Position numbers and translations under genes: made by a program. A stretch of 64,000 nucleotides of DNA. Source: Alphaproteobacteria bacterium. GTDB lineage: Bacteria; Pseudomonadota; Alphaproteobacteria; Ferrovibrionales; Ferrovibrionaceae. The notes beneath the pieces are model-generated. The model was not told the DNA's origin. It searched no databases and saw nothing but the letters and a program-made list of their open reading frames with translations. Positions within the stretch are counted from its first letter, which is position 1; every line of letters begins with the position of its first letter. This document shows, one piece after another, positions 43,506 through 53,463 of this stretch. The DNA is taken from contig CANJGB010000010.1 of the NCBI GenBank assembly GCA_947473805.1, positions 33,163 through 97,162 on the forward strand. Direction: 5' to 3'.

Positions 43506-44344
43506 ATCGCACGGTCAGCGTCGTCCTGCCCTGCTTCAACGCCCATACCTATCTGGGAGAGACCCTGGCCAGCGTGCGCGCCCAGACCTTCACCGACCTT
43601 GAGATCATCGTCGTTGATGACGGCTCGACCGATCCGGCGACGCAGGCCTACCTTTCGACGCTGCCAGCCGATATCCGCCTCGTGCGCCAGGAAAATCGCG
43701 GCCTGGCCGGTGCGCGCAACGCAGGCTTCCGGGCGGCGCGCGGTCGCTACGTGCTGCCGCTCGACTGCGACGACCTGATCGCGCCCACGATGATCGCCCA
43801 CTGCGTCGAGGCGCTGGAGCGCGCCGGCGCCGATTACGCCCATGCCCAGATCGAGGTATTCGGCGACCAGCAGGGTATCGTGCGCAAGCAGGCGAATTTC
43901 TTCGAACAGCTGGCGACCAACCAGCTGCCCTATTGCATGCTGATCCGGCGCGACGCCTGGGAACAGGCCGGCGGCTACGACGAAGGCATGCGGCTGGGCT
44001 ACGAGGACTGGGAATTCAACATCCGCCTCGGGGCCATCGGCTTTACCGGCGTTGCGGTGCCCGAGCCGCTGTTCCGCTACCGCGTGCGTAGCGCCGGCAT
44101 GCTGAGAAGCCTGTCGCAACGGCATCACGCCACCATCTGGCGCCATATTCGCGCCCGTCATCGCGATGTCTATTCGTGGCGCGGCCTGGTGAGGACTTGG
44201 TGGCAGTGGCGCGACCGGCCCGCGACCCATCCGCTCAGCGCAACCTGGATGCTGTTGATCCTCGGTTGCCTGTTGCCGGGCGCGGTCTATAACCGCCTGT
44301 TCTTCCTGTTGCACGACCTCGGCAAGTCGCGCCGCGAAGCCTGA
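43502..44344 (+). CDS. Glycosyltransferase, family 2
   Basis: 280 residues from the ATG at 43502. It has VVLPCFNAHTYLGETLASV, IVVDDGSTD and PLDCDDLI, the nucleotide and metal motifs of family 2. YEDWEFNIRLG carries the likely catalytic base (ExDW-type motif). A hydrophobic stretch near residue 250 (WMLLILGCLLPGAVY) may bind the membrane. It is the last gene of the 38-kb operon; a terminator follows 23 bases after the stop. Confidence 0.87.
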   Translation: MNRTVSVVLPCFNAHTYLGETLASVRAQTFTDLEIIVVDDGSTDPATQAYLSTLPADIRLVRQENRGLAGARNAGFRAARGRYVLPLDCDDLIAPTMIAHCVEALERAGADYAHAQIEVFGDQQGIVRKQANFFEQLATNQLPYCMLIRRDAWEQAGGYDEGMRLGYEDWEFNIRLGAIGFTGVAVPEPLFRYRVRSAGMLRSLSQRHHATIWRHIRARHRDVYSWRGLVRTWWQWRDRPATHPLSATWMLLILGCLLPGAVYNRLFFLLHDLGKSRREA

Positions 44345-44367
44345 CGTTCACTTTACGACCGTACGCG

Positions 44368-44395
44368 ACGGGGGCCACTGGCCCCCGTTTTCATT
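44368..44395 (+). terminator. Rho-independent terminator of the glycan operon
   Basis: A perfect 9-base stem (ACGGGGGCC pairing with GGCCCCCGT) around an ACT loop at 44368-44388, followed by TTTCATTT. It lies 23 bases after the last glycosyltransferase stop and is the strongest terminator in the window. Confidence 0.88.
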
Positions 44396-44463
44396 TGGTC
44401 GACGATGCGCGGCTTGGGGGTCACGAAGGGCAGTAGATTCCGCCCGGAATCCCGCGCTAGAAT

Positions 44464-44486
44464 CGCGAATCGCCGCCCGATTCGCG
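44464..44486 (+). promoter_or_regulatory. Inverted repeat upstream of the FecR-domain gene
   Basis: CGCGAATCG and CGATTCGCG form a perfect 9-base inverted repeat around CCGCC. It lies directly after a TAGAAT hexamer (44458-44463) that could be a -10 element, and about 30 bases before the start codon. It could be an operator or a leader hairpin. No good -35 was seen. Confidence 0.45.
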
Positions 44487-44516
44487 GTAGGGAGGCGGAT
44501 AGGGCGGGGGCCTGTC

Positions 44517-45845
44517 ATGCGCCATGGATTTCAGACGGTCGCGACCATTTTCAGCCTGTGGGCCTGCAGTGGCGCGCTGGCGCAACCGCAACAGGCAGGC
44601 ACCTCTGCCGGCGTGACGGGCGGCATCCAGGTCGCGTCCGCCGGGGCGGTGGCCGGCGCCATCGGGCGGCAGGTACGCTCCGGTGAAAGCATCTTTATCG
44701 GCGACCGCATCCGCTCCGGCGCTGCCGCGGGCATGCAGATCGTGCTGCTCGACGAAACCGTCTTCACCATCGGTGCTGAGAGCGACATCACCGTCGATGA
44801 GTTCATTTACAACCCGGCCAATGGTTCGGGGAAGCTGACGGCCAGTATCGGCAAGGGCGCCTTTCGCTTCGTCACCGGCAAGATCGCCCAGGGCAAGCCC
44901 GAGAACATGACGGTCAAGACGCCCGTCGCGACAATGGGCATCCGTGGCACCATCGTGTACGGGCTGACCACGGATACCGAGGCGATCATCGCGCTGGGCG
45001 GCCCCGGTCCCGGCAACAATGCGGGCGAGCGCAGGGGCGGTTTGCGCCTCGACATGAACGACGGTTCCGGCGGCGCCGATCTCAGCCGCACCGGCTTCTT
45101 CGGCCGCGCCGTTTCCGGGCAGGGCATCCAGGTGCAGAAGATGGATGCGGCGACGTTTGCCCGCCTCACCGGTCCGTTGCTCGCCGGACAGAAGAGCCGC
45201 GAGCAGCAGCAGGCGGGTGCCGCCGCGAACCAGAACAATGCCTCGTCGTCCGCCGCCGCACAGGCCGCCGATGCCGGCACGGCGCAATCGCAATCGGGGC
45301 AGAGCACGGCACCCGGCGGTGTCAGCAGCGAAGACTATTCCAGCATGCGCGTCGCGCTGCAGCAGAGCGACAGCGCGCAAAGCTTCAGCAGCGAGGATCA
45401 GGCACGCAAGGGCGCCATCGCCATTGCCGACGGACCGACCGACTATGACCAGTTGCGGTCACTGACCAGCGGCAGCGGCAATTACAGCCAGACCAACATC
45501 TTCATCGGCAATGCCACAGGCGCTGGCGGCAGCGGTTCCTACAATTTCAGCATGACCGTCGATTTCGCCACACAGAGCATTACGGGCGCCTACACGAGTA
45601 TCTTCGTTACCGGCGGACCAAACGTCGTTAGCGGCGACAATCTGTTTTTCGGCCAGACCTACACGTTCAACAGCGGCCCCACATTTATTCCGCTGGCCAG
45701 TTCCTGCGGCATCAGTTCGATGTGCACCGGGATGGCCATTCTGGTCAACGCGAACAACCGCATTGCCGACTTTGCGTCACACTCCCTCATCGTAACGAAC
45801 GGAATCCACTCGTCGGTTGGCGGCGGCAATACGCCGCCGCGCTGA
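44517..45845 (+). CDS. FecR-domain secreted protein
   Basis: 442 residues with a likely signal peptide ending near residue 22 (...SGALA-QPQ). Residues about 50-150 match the FecR fold: a SGESIFIGDRIRSG segment, then GMQIVLLDETVFTIGAES and VKTPVATMGIRGT. The middle (about 220-300) is a low-complexity Gln/Ala/Ser linker, and the C-terminal part is rich in Gly, Asn and Thr, like exported beta-structure. FecR-like proteins of this layout occur near exopolysaccharide or repeat-protein genes. It has its own upstream region after the operon terminator; a GGGGG ribosome-binding site lies 6-10 bases before the ATG. Confidence 0.78.
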   Translation: MRHGFQTVATIFSLWACSGALAQPQQAGTSAGVTGGIQVASAGAVAGAIGRQVRSGESIFIGDRIRSGAAAGMQIVLLDETVFTIGAESDITVDEFIYNPANGSGKLTASIGKGAFRFVTGKIAQGKPENMTVKTPVATMGIRGTIVYGLTTDTEAIIALGGPGPGNNAGERRGGLRLDMNDGSGGADLSRTGFFGRAVSGQGIQVQKMDAATFARLTGPLLAGQKSREQQQAGAAANQNNASSSAAAQAADAGTAQSQSGQSTAPGGVSSEDYSSMRVALQQSDSAQSFSSEDQARKGAIAIADGPTDYDQLRSLTSGSGNYSQTNIFIGNATGAGGSGSYNFSMTVDFATQSITGAYTSIFVTGGPNVVSGDNLFFGQTYTFNSGPTFIPLASSCGISSMCTGMAILVNANNRIADFASHSLIVTNGIHSSVGGGNTPPR

Positions 45846-46826
<981 letters not shown>

Positions 46827-46830
46827 GGTG

Positions 46831-47733
46831 TTATGCCTGTAGCAGGATGGGGCGCAGTTCTTCCAGCCTTCGAAGGTGCTGCTCGGCGCCCTTCATTCCG
46901 TCGCCCATCGTGTTTACCGCCAGGTGCGAGACCTTCAGTGAACGCCATGCCGCGACCTCGCCGGCCCAGTCCTTCTCGCCTGAGCGCTTCACCGTGAAGC
47001 GGCCCTCAATGCCGATCTTTGCCGGGTCGCGACCGTACTCGCTGCAATAGCCGTGGAACTGCGCCAGCAGTTCGCGGCCGCGGTCATCCGGCTGCCATTG
47101 CGGAATCCAGCCATCGCCCAGGCGGGCAATGCGGCGGATCACGCTGTCGCGCGCCGGCTGGTTGCCGAACAGCACGCGGTCGCTGCCGCCACCGAACCAC
47201 ACCGGCACTGGCCGTTGCACCGGCAGCGGGTTGATACCGGCATCGGTGATGGTGTGGGTGGCGGTCTTGAACGTCACCGCCGGCTGGGTCCACAGCGCGC
47301 GCAGCACCTCGACCTGTTCCTCGAAGCGCTTGCCGCGGTCGGCGAACGCCATGCCCAGGGCCTCGTATTCGATGTCGTTCCAGCCGGTGCCGATGCCGAG
47401 GCGGAAACGCCCGTTCGACAGGACGTCGAGGCAGGCGGCCTGTTTCGCCACCAGCACGGTCTGGCGCTGCGGCAGAATCATGATGCCCGTCACGAAGCCC
47501 AGTGTCGTGGTCACGCCGGCCAGATACGAGAACAGCACGAACGGTTCGTGAAAGGTCGATTCCAGTTTGTAGGGGCCCTTCCAGTCGGGCCGGCTGGCCG
47601 TGTTGGCGCCCAGCACGTGGTCATAGGCCAGGATGTGCGAATAGCCCATCCGCTCAACAGCCTGCGCAAATTCCTTGATCGCGCCGGCATCGGTGCCGAT
47701 CTCGGTTTGCGGAAACGTTACCCCGACCTTCAT
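46831..47733 (-). CDS. LLM-class flavin-dependent oxidoreductase (F420/FMN type)
   Basis: About 300 residues from the ATG at 47733; a longer frame starts at 47754 but [13 protein letters not shown] is the family start. [27 protein letters not shown] and [16 protein letters not shown] are the signature stretches of the TIGR03619-like subgroup. Members use F420 or FMN. It is transcribed with the next LLM gene. Confidence 0.87.
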   Translation of the reverse strand: MKVGVTFPQTEIGTDAGAIKEFAQAVERMGYSHILAYDHVLGANTASRPDWKGPYKLESTFHEPFVLFSYLAGVTTTLGFVTGIMILPQRQTVLVAKQAACLDVLSNGRFRLGIGTGWNDIEYEALGMAFADRGKRFEEQVEVLRALWTQPAVTFKTATHTITDAGINPLPVQRPVPVWFGGGSDRVLFGNQPARDSVIRRIARLGDGWIPQWQPDDRGRELLAQFHGYCSEYGRDPAKIGIEGRFTVKRSGEKDWAGEVAAWRSLKVSHLAVNTMGDGMKGAEQHLRRLEELRPILLQA

Positions 47734-47806
47734 GTCCACTCCCGGTGCTGCCACAGGCTCCCCGTGGCACTTAGCGCGGCCGGTGTGGAATGTAAAACCC
47801 CGGGGG

Positions 47807-48523
47807 TCACGCGGCTGTTCCCAGGTACACCGTCTGGGTGAACGGCCGGTCGAGCAGCGGGTTGTGGAAGGTTACCGGCTCTGCCACGGCTTGGGCGAAC
47901 ACGCGGCCGAGGCGGGCGGTAAAGGCATCGTCGGGCAGTTCGTTCGACCACAGGCCGAACACGCCGCCGGGGCGCAAATGGTTGGCCAGCCGCGCCAGAC
48001 CGGCCTCGCCGTAGAAACTGGCGCTGCCCTGGTCCAGCAGGAAGTCGGGCGAATGGTCGATATCGACCAGCACGGCATCGAAGCGCCGCCCCGGTGCCGC
48101 GGGATCGAATCCTGCGTCCGATGCCGCCAGCGCGAAGAAGTCGCCGTGCACGAAGCGGCAGCGCGGATCGGCGGTCAGTTCAGCGCCCAGCGGCACCAGG
48201 CCGGCGCGGTGCCAGTCGATTACGGGCTCCAGCGTTTCGACCACGATCAGCGAGGCCACGGACGCATGCTCCAGCACCGCCTGTGCCGTGTAGCCGAGGC
48301 CCAGCCCGCCGACCACGACATCGAGCCCATCGCCCGGGAGGCGCGCCAGGCTAAGGTGGGCCAGCGCGATCTCCGACGCGGTGAACAGACTGGACATCAG
48401 GTGCTCCTCGCCCAGCTTTATCTCGAATACATCGAGACCTAAGCGCAGCTCGCGCCGACGGCGCAGGCTGAGGTCGCCGATCGGCGTCGGGCGATAGTCC
48501 AGTTCCTCGAAATACAGACTCAT
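47807..48523 (-). CDS. Spermidine-synthase-like protein
   Basis: 238 residues from the ATG at 48523 (GGAG a few bases upstream). VVVGGLGLGYTAQAVLEH is the SAM-type binding loop, VVETLEPVIDWHRAG the acidic second motif and FDAVLVDIDHSPDFLL the third, as in SpeE-like proteins without the N-terminal beta domain. The usual polyamine-site motif is not obvious, so it may not make spermidine. Monocistronic, divergent from the Bug protein gene. Confidence 0.72.
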   Translation of the reverse strand: MSLYFEELDYRPTPIGDLSLRRRRELRLGLDVFEIKLGEEHLMSSLFTASEIALAHLSLARLPGDGLDVVVGGLGLGYTAQAVLEHASVASLIVVETLEPVIDWHRAGLVPLGAELTADPRCRFVHGDFFALAASDAGFDPAAPGRRFDAVLVDIDHSPDFLLDQGSASFYGEAGLARLANHLRPGGVFGLWSNELPDDAFTARLGRVFAQAVAEPVTFHNPLLDRPFTQTVYLGTAA

Positions 48524-48643
48524 GGAACTCCGGGGTGTTGGTGACGGCGACGAGCGGCGCGAATATGATGGTGGTGATTTCCGCGGAAACAATCAGGAGC
48601 CAGGCTAGGGCGCTAGCGATGGCGCCCATCAGGGGAGGACGCC

Positions 48644-49597
48644 ATGCTTCGCGCATTGAGCATATCTGTTTTGCTGGCGCTGGTCGCCATCGCGCCGGTA
48701 TCGGCCCAGGATTATCCCAATCGGCCCATCAAGATCCTGATCCCCTATGCCCCCGGCGGCCCCAGCGACGTGGCAGCGCGGGCCATGGGCCAGAAGCTGG
48801 AAGAGCGGCTGAAGCAGCCCATCGTCGTGGACAACCGGCCCGGCGCCAACGCCGTGATCGCGGGCAATGCGCTGCTGGCCTCGCCCGCCGACGGCTACAC
48901 CATCCTGATGGCCAATGCGGCCTCGCTGACCTCGACCTTCATCAAGGCGCCGCCCTTCAATTCGCTGAAGGATTTCGAACCGGTGTCGCCCATCCTCGGC
49001 GCGTCTTACGCCGTACTGGTCAACGGCGATCTGCCGGTCAAAACCCTGCCGGAACTGGTGGCCTATGCGAAGGCCAATCCGGGTAAGCTGAACGGCGCCT
49101 CACCCTACGCGTCCAGCCTGCTGTTCCTCGAGCTGTTCCGCAACATGGCGGGCATCGATTTCGCTCGCATCGATTACAAGGGCAGCACGCCCGCTTCGAC
49201 CGCGCTGCTCGCCAACGAGGTCCAGTTCGTGATCGACAATCCGGTGCCGTTCCGTCAGCACATTGCAGCCGGCAAGATGCGCGTCATCGCCACCACCGCC
49301 AGCCAGCGCAGCCCGTTCATGCCCGATGTGCCATCCGCGCCCGAGGCCGGATATCCCGGCCTTGCAGGGTTCAGCGTTTCGGGCTTCTGGGCACCGCTGG
49401 GCACGCCTAAGGCGGCAATCGCGAAGTTCAACGCCGCGCTGAACGAGGTATTGAAGCTGCCTGAGATCGTCGAACGGCTGGCAGCCATTGGCTGCGTGCC
49501 GGTCACGGGTTCGCCCGAGGACCTGCGCGCGCTGGCGACCCGCGAGGCCGCGTTCTACGCCGAGGCTGCCCGCCTCGCCAAATACCAGCCTGAATAG
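48644..49597 (+). CDS. Bug-family tripartite tricarboxylate transporter substrate-binding protein
   Basis: 317 residues with a signal peptide (about 1-21, ending VSAQD). YPNRPIKILIPYAPGGPSDVAARAM is the classic start of mature Bug proteins, and VVDNRPGANAVIAGN the ligand-loop region. It binds an organic acid in the periplasm. No TctA/TctB membrane genes are nearby, which is common for orphan Bug proteins. The ATG has GGGAGGA upstream. Confidence 0.9.
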   Translation: MLRALSISVLLALVAIAPVSAQDYPNRPIKILIPYAPGGPSDVAARAMGQKLEERLKQPIVVDNRPGANAVIAGNALLASPADGYTILMANAASLTSTFIKAPPFNSLKDFEPVSPILGASYAVLVNGDLPVKTLPELVAYAKANPGKLNGASPYASSLLFLELFRNMAGIDFARIDYKGSTPASTALLANEVQFVIDNPVPFRQHIAAGKMRVIATTASQRSPFMPDVPSAPEAGYPGLAGFSVSGFWAPLGTPKAAIAKFNAALNEVLKLPEIVERLAAIGCVPVTGSPEDLRALATREAAFYAEAARLAKYQPE

Positions 49598-49605
49598 GGG
49601 GCCGC

Positions 49606-50091
49606 ATGTCCCAGGACAAGGACTTCGAGGCGATCCGGCAGTTGAAGTACCGCTATGGCCGCTGTGTCGATCTGCGCGACTATGCGGCGCTCGAGGAAAT
49701 GCTGACGGCCGACTATGTCTGGGAGTACAGCCCGCACGACGATCCGGGCAAGCTGCTGGTGCGCACGCGGCAGGAAAACTTCGACTTCATGAAAGAGAAG
49801 TTCGTGCCGGAGCTGATCGCGCAGCACCACATGCACCATCCGGAACTGGAAATCACCGGCGACGGGATGGCCGAAGGGACCTGGTATCTGGAATATTTCA
49901 GCTGTAACGTGAAGACGCGGCAGACCGCACGCGGCACGGCCCTGTACTTCGACCGGTATGCGAAGGAAGGCGGCGTGTGGAAGATCGCGCGTACGCGCTA
50001 CCGCGTGATCTACCGCATCGAGGAACCACTGGCCGACGCTGCTCGCGTCACTGTACATTACCACGGCTGGGCCACTGCCCAGAAGAAGTGA
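49606..50091 (+). CDS. SnoaL/NTF2-like protein
   Basis: 161 residues. AIRQLKYRYGRCVDLRDYAALEEMLTADYVWEYSP and the later GTWYLEYFSC with GVWKIARTRYRVIY are the alpha-plus-beta cone pattern of SnoaL_4 proteins. Function is unknown; such folds serve as small isomerases, dehydratases or binding domains. It begins eight bases after the Bug gene, so the two are probably co-transcribed. Confidence 0.8.
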   Translation: MSQDKDFEAIRQLKYRYGRCVDLRDYAALEEMLTADYVWEYSPHDDPGKLLVRTRQENFDFMKEKFVPELIAQHHMHHPELEITGDGMAEGTWYLEYFSCNVKTRQTARGTALYFDRYAKEGGVWKIARTRYRVIYRIEEPLADAARVTVHYHGWATAQKK

Positions 50092-50096
50092 GGGCC

Positions 50097-50117
50097 GGGG
50101 CCGGCCGCGCCGGCCCC
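50097..50117. terminator. GC-rich hairpin between convergent genes
   Basis: GGGGCCGGC pairs perfectly with GCCGGCCCC around a CGC loop. It lies between the converging SnoaL and dienelactone hydrolase genes. No T-run follows on either strand, so it may be a weak or bidirectional terminator. Confidence 0.55.
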
Positions 50118-50124
50118 GTTCCCA

Positions 50125-50865
50125 TCAGGCATTCAGATACTTGCCGAACCAGCCCAGCGTGCGGGCCCAGGCTTCTTCCGAAGCCTGCTTGTTGAAGCTG
50201 GGGCGCTCATCGCACGAAAAGCCGTGGCCGGCGCCGGCGAACAGCTTGAAGTCGTGCACCTTGCCCATCTTGGCCAGCATCGCGTCCACTGCCTGCACAT
50301 CGGCGGCCGGCGGATTCTGGTCGGTCTCGCCGAAATTTCCCATGACGGGGGCCGTCAGTAGTGGCGCGTACTCATGCGGCGAGACCGGGCGGCGCAGCGA
50401 GGTCTCGCGGGTGATCAGGCCGCCGGAATAGTAGACCACCGCCGCCTTGATATCGCGGTTGACGCAGGCGCTGATCCACGACGCCGTGCCGCCTAGGCAA
50501 TAGCCGACGCAACCGATGCGTTCTGCCTTCGCGCTCGCCTGCGTCTTCACGAAATCGATCGCGACGCGGATGTCCACCTGCGTCTGCACGTCGTTCATTG
50601 CCTGGATGATTGGCATGACGCGGGCGATGTCGGTATAGGGGATCACGATGTCGCGGCCCTGGCGGTAGAACAGGTCGGGCGCTGCGGCGAAGAAGCCCTC
50701 ACCTGCAAAGCGCCGCGTCACGTTCTTGATGTGCTCGTTGACGCCGAACGCCTCCATGAACACCAGAACGACAGGGTGCGGGCCGGTGGAAGCGGGCTCG
50801 GCTACAAAGAGCGACATCGGTGCACCGTCGCCCGAAACTACGGCTGTTCGTTCTTTTATATCCAT
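50125..50865 (-). CDS. Dienelactone hydrolase-family protein
   Basis: 246 residues of alpha/beta-hydrolase fold. The nucleophile is C123 in GYCLGG, with D182 (GETDQ) and H214 (GAGHGF) completing the Cys-Asp-His triad of dienelactone hydrolases. VLVFMEAFGVNEHI near residue 33 fits the oxyanion region. It hydrolyses a lactone or ester; the substrate is unknown. Alone on the minus strand. Confidence 0.9.
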   Translation of the reverse strand: MDIKERTAVVSGDGAPMSLFVAEPASTGPHPVVLVFMEAFGVNEHIKNVTRRFAGEGFFAAAPDLFYRQGRDIVIPYTDIARVMPIIQAMNDVQTQVDIRVAIDFVKTQASAKAERIGCVGYCLGGTASWISACVNRDIKAAVVYYSGGLITRETSLRRPVSPHEYAPLLTAPVMGNFGETDQNPPAADVQAVDAMLAKMGKVHDFKLFAGAGHGFSCDERPSFNKQASEEAWARTLGWFGKYLNA

Positions 50866-50961
50866 GTGAATGCCTCCCCTGGCCTGCGGAAATTGCAGGA
50901 TACCGGGCGCAATTGTGACCCGAAGCGACGGCGTAAATCCAGCGCGGGCGCGCTCCGTGCG

Positions 50962-52188
50962 TCAACCTGCCCGCGGGGTGGACCGCAGCAGCGCGAACAG
51001 CGTGGTGGTCACGATGACGACGGCCGCAGCGCCCGCCAGCCCCGCGTCATAGCCCAGGCTGGTGTTCGAGATCAGAAATCCGACCAGGATCGGACTGGTC
51101 AGGATGGCCAGATCGTTCGTGGTGCGGACGATGCCCATGGCGGCGCCCATCTGCCCCGCTGGCGCCGCATCGGCGGCCGAGGCATTGACCGGGGGCAGCG
51201 ACAGGCCGGTGGCCACGCCGACCAGCACCGCGCAGATCACTAACGCCGGCAGTGACGGGAACGCTGCCACCACGGCAAGCGCACAAAGGTTCAGCGCGCT
51301 GCCCGCCAGGATCAGCGGCCGGCGGCCCAGCCGCGCGGCCAGGCGCGGCGTCACCGGCAGGATCAGAAAATTGGTCAGTGCGCCCGCTGTCAGCAGTGTC
51401 CCCACTGTGCCCATGCCAAGGCCCAGCACCTTGGTGGCGATCAGCGGGATGATTGTCCAGTTGCAGGCGATGTTCATAAACTGCACCGAGTAGGACATCA
51501 GCGCCGGCCCGGCCAGCGATGCCAGCAGGCGCCCATAGCGCGGCCGGGTCAGCGTGCGTGACGCAGATCCATCGCGCTTCGTTTGCCTGAACACCCGGCG
51601 CAGCGCCAACAGGCCAAGCGCCGCCATCCCGCCCTGCAGCCAAAACGGCGCCGCGAGGCCGAACAGGCCCGCGATGATGCCACCGACGCCCGGGCCGATC
51701 GACACGCCGGCCATGGACGCGATCTGGAACGCCGCCATATTGCGGATGCGTTCTTCCGGCCCGCTAATATCTGCGACCGAAGCCATGGCTGATGTCGCAA
51801 ATGCGGCGGAGCCGATGCCCTGCAACAGCAATGTGAAGGCCAACAGGCCGACATTTCCGGCGACGGTCGAGGCAATTGAACCGACGACCATCATGAGCAG
51901 GCCGCCCAGCATAACCTGCGCCCGGCCCAGCCGTTCGGACAGCGCGCCGGCGGGAATGCTGACAAACAGTCTTGCGCCGCCAAATGACGCCATGACCAGG
52001 CCGGTCATCGCTGCCGTGGCGCCCATGCTGCTGATATAGACGGCCAGGATCGTCCACACCATGCCGAGGCCGGCGCTCATGCAGAAGTTCAGCACCAGAA
52101 TGGGCGTCAGCGGACCGCGCACGAACACGCCAATGCGCGCGGGCAGACCGCGCGCACCCTGGGGCGCTTCCGGTTCGGGCATACTCAT
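50962..52188 (-). CDS. MFS transporter
   Basis: About 408 residues with 12 hydrophobic segments. GALSERLGRAQVMLGGLL is the loop 2-3 motif of the major facilitator superfamily and SIGPGVGGIIAGLFG resembles motif C of drug exporters. The ATG at 52188 is preferred over an in-frame TTG at 52212, since a TATTAT hexamer and a palindrome just upstream look like its promoter. An ATG at 52182 is also possible. Confidence 0.85.
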   Translation of the reverse strand: MSMPEPEAPQGARGLPARIGVFVRGPLTPILVLNFCMSAGLGMVWTILAVYISSMGATAAMTGLVMASFGGARLFVSIPAGALSERLGRAQVMLGGLLMMVVGSIASTVAGNVGLLAFTLLLQGIGSAAFATSAMASVADISGPEERIRNMAAFQIASMAGVSIGPGVGGIIAGLFGLAAPFWLQGGMAALGLLALRRVFRQTKRDGSASRTLTRPRYGRLLASLAGPALMSYSVQFMNIACNWTIIPLIATKVLGLGMGTVGTLLTAGALTNFLILPVTPRLAARLGRRPLILAGSALNLCALAVVAAFPSLPALVICAVLVGVATGLSLPPVNASAADAAPAGQMGAAMGIVRTTNDLAILTSPILVGFLISNTSLGYDAGLAGAAAVVIVTTTLFALLRSTPRAG

Positions 52189-52211
52189 GTCAGGCGGAAA
52201 TCCGAGGGGCA

Positions 52212-52229
52212 AATAATACCCTTAGGGTA
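52212..52229 (-). promoter_or_regulatory. Palindrome overlapping a putative -10 before the MFS gene
   Basis: TACCCT-T-AGGGTA (52217-52229) is a perfect 6-base inverted repeat with one central base. On the minus strand it runs into TATTAT (52217-52212), a good -10 hexamer 24 bases before the ATG at 52188. A repressor or MerR-like activator could bind here; no regulator gene is adjacent. Confidence 0.45.
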
Positions 52230-52257
52230 AAGACCAATCTGCCTGAATGAAAGCCGG

Positions 52258-53169
52258 CTAGGTCTTTACTTTCAGCGAGCGGTAGATCAGCCGCACGAAA
52301 TTCGCGCTGGCGGCCTCGTTCGCGCCGATCTTTTTCTCGATGTCGGCCAAAGGCTTCGCCGCTACCACCTCGTCCTCGCCCTTGTTGGCCTTGAGCATTT
52401 TTGCCACGCGGTCGCGCGCGGCGATCAGCATCTTGCGGTATTCGGCAACTTGCGCGCGCGTCAATTGCGGGCCATGGCCCGGCACGATCTTGGTCTTGTC
52501 AGTCGCCAGATTCAGATATGTGTCGACGCCCGCGATCATGCCCTTGATGTTGCCGCCATTGGCGACGTCGATGTTGGGATAGCGCCCGCCCACGGTAACG
52601 ATATCGCCGGTCGCCAGCACGTTGGCGGCGGGAAAATAGACGTATGAGTCGCCATCGGTATGGGCATGTTTGATATGTCCCACAACCGCCTTCAGGCCCT
52701 TCACCGTGAGCGTCAGGCTGCTGGCATAAGTGCGGTCGGGCAGGGCAGAATCATTCGCCGGCGGCGTCCGCATGCCGGTCAGGCCGTTCACGGTCCCGGT
52801 GGCGAGTCGCTTCTTGACGTTCTGGTGTGCCACGACGGTAACACCGTCGGCGGCAAAACCGGCATTACCACCGGTATGATCGCCGTGGTAATGCGTGTTG
52901 ATCAGGTAGCGGATTGGCTGCAGGCTCACGGCCGCAATGGCGGCCTTGATCTTGTCGTGCAGCGGCGCGAACTGGCCATCTACCATGATGATACCGTTGC
53001 CGCCCACTGCGATGGTGATGTTGCCACCTTGCCCCTGCAACATGTAGGTGCCGTGACCCAAGTCCGTGGTGGTGATGGTGACGCCGGTGTAGTCCGGCGC
53101 CGCATTCTGCGCCCAGGCCGGCATGGCCGAGAAGGCTAGGGCCGCGAGCGCGATCGTTGCACGAAACAT
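52258..53169 (-). CDS. Secreted metallo-beta-lactamase-fold hydrolase
   Basis: 303 residues with a signal peptide ending near residue 20 (PAWA-QN). H93-Y-H95-G-D97-H98 is the HxHxDH zinc motif; HAHTDGDSYVYFP and PGHG supply later metal ligands. It resembles periplasmic MBL-fold proteins related to quinoprotein-relay and cyclase-like hydrolases. Substrate unknown. It is 69 bases upstream of the MFS gene start on the same strand. Confidence 0.87.
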   Translation of the reverse strand: MFRATIALAALAFSAMPAWAQNAAPDYTGVTITTTDLGHGTYMLQGQGGNITIAVGGNGIIMVDGQFAPLHDKIKAAIAAVSLQPIRYLINTHYHGDHTGGNAGFAADGVTVVAHQNVKKRLATGTVNGLTGMRTPPANDSALPDRTYASSLTLTVKGLKAVVGHIKHAHTDGDSYVYFPAANVLATGDIVTVGGRYPNIDVANGGNIKGMIAGVDTYLNLATDKTKIVPGHGPQLTRAQVAEYRKMLIAARDRVAKMLKANKGEDEVVAAKPLADIEKKIGANEAASANFVRLIYRSLKVKT

Positions 53170-53463
53170 GAAGTCCCCCGACAGACACGACCAGCTAATA
53201 CCAGCCAGTGTCGTTCATTCCCCCACCGATGGGCAACTTATATGCACGCGATCCCCAGGATGGGCATTTCTCCCAAGGCCTGGCCAGAGACGCCGGGTGG
53301 GCCGCTCGTCAAACGCTTCGGGGCCGGGTCGGGCCGGTGCACCCGCCGTGGCGGCCTGAAGGGAATGGCGCGGATGCCTCCCTACTTCTGCCTGCACTAC
53401 GTATTGAACCGCCGCAAATCAGAATTTACGGTCGGAGCGGAAAAGTTAACTCGCCTGCAATGC
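53170..53463. other. Intergenic stretch without a supported gene
   Basis: Several overlapping frames are open here on both strands, but none shows a family motif, a good ribosome-binding site or a protein-like composition. The stretch leads into the HD-GYP remnant and may be older, more decayed parts of it. Confidence 0.5.

Noticed and set aside
43043..44314. 423-codon open frame on the minus strand
   Set aside because: Opposite a methyltransferase and a family 2 glycosyltransferase with full motif sets; composition rich in His, Arg and Gln as in shadow frames.
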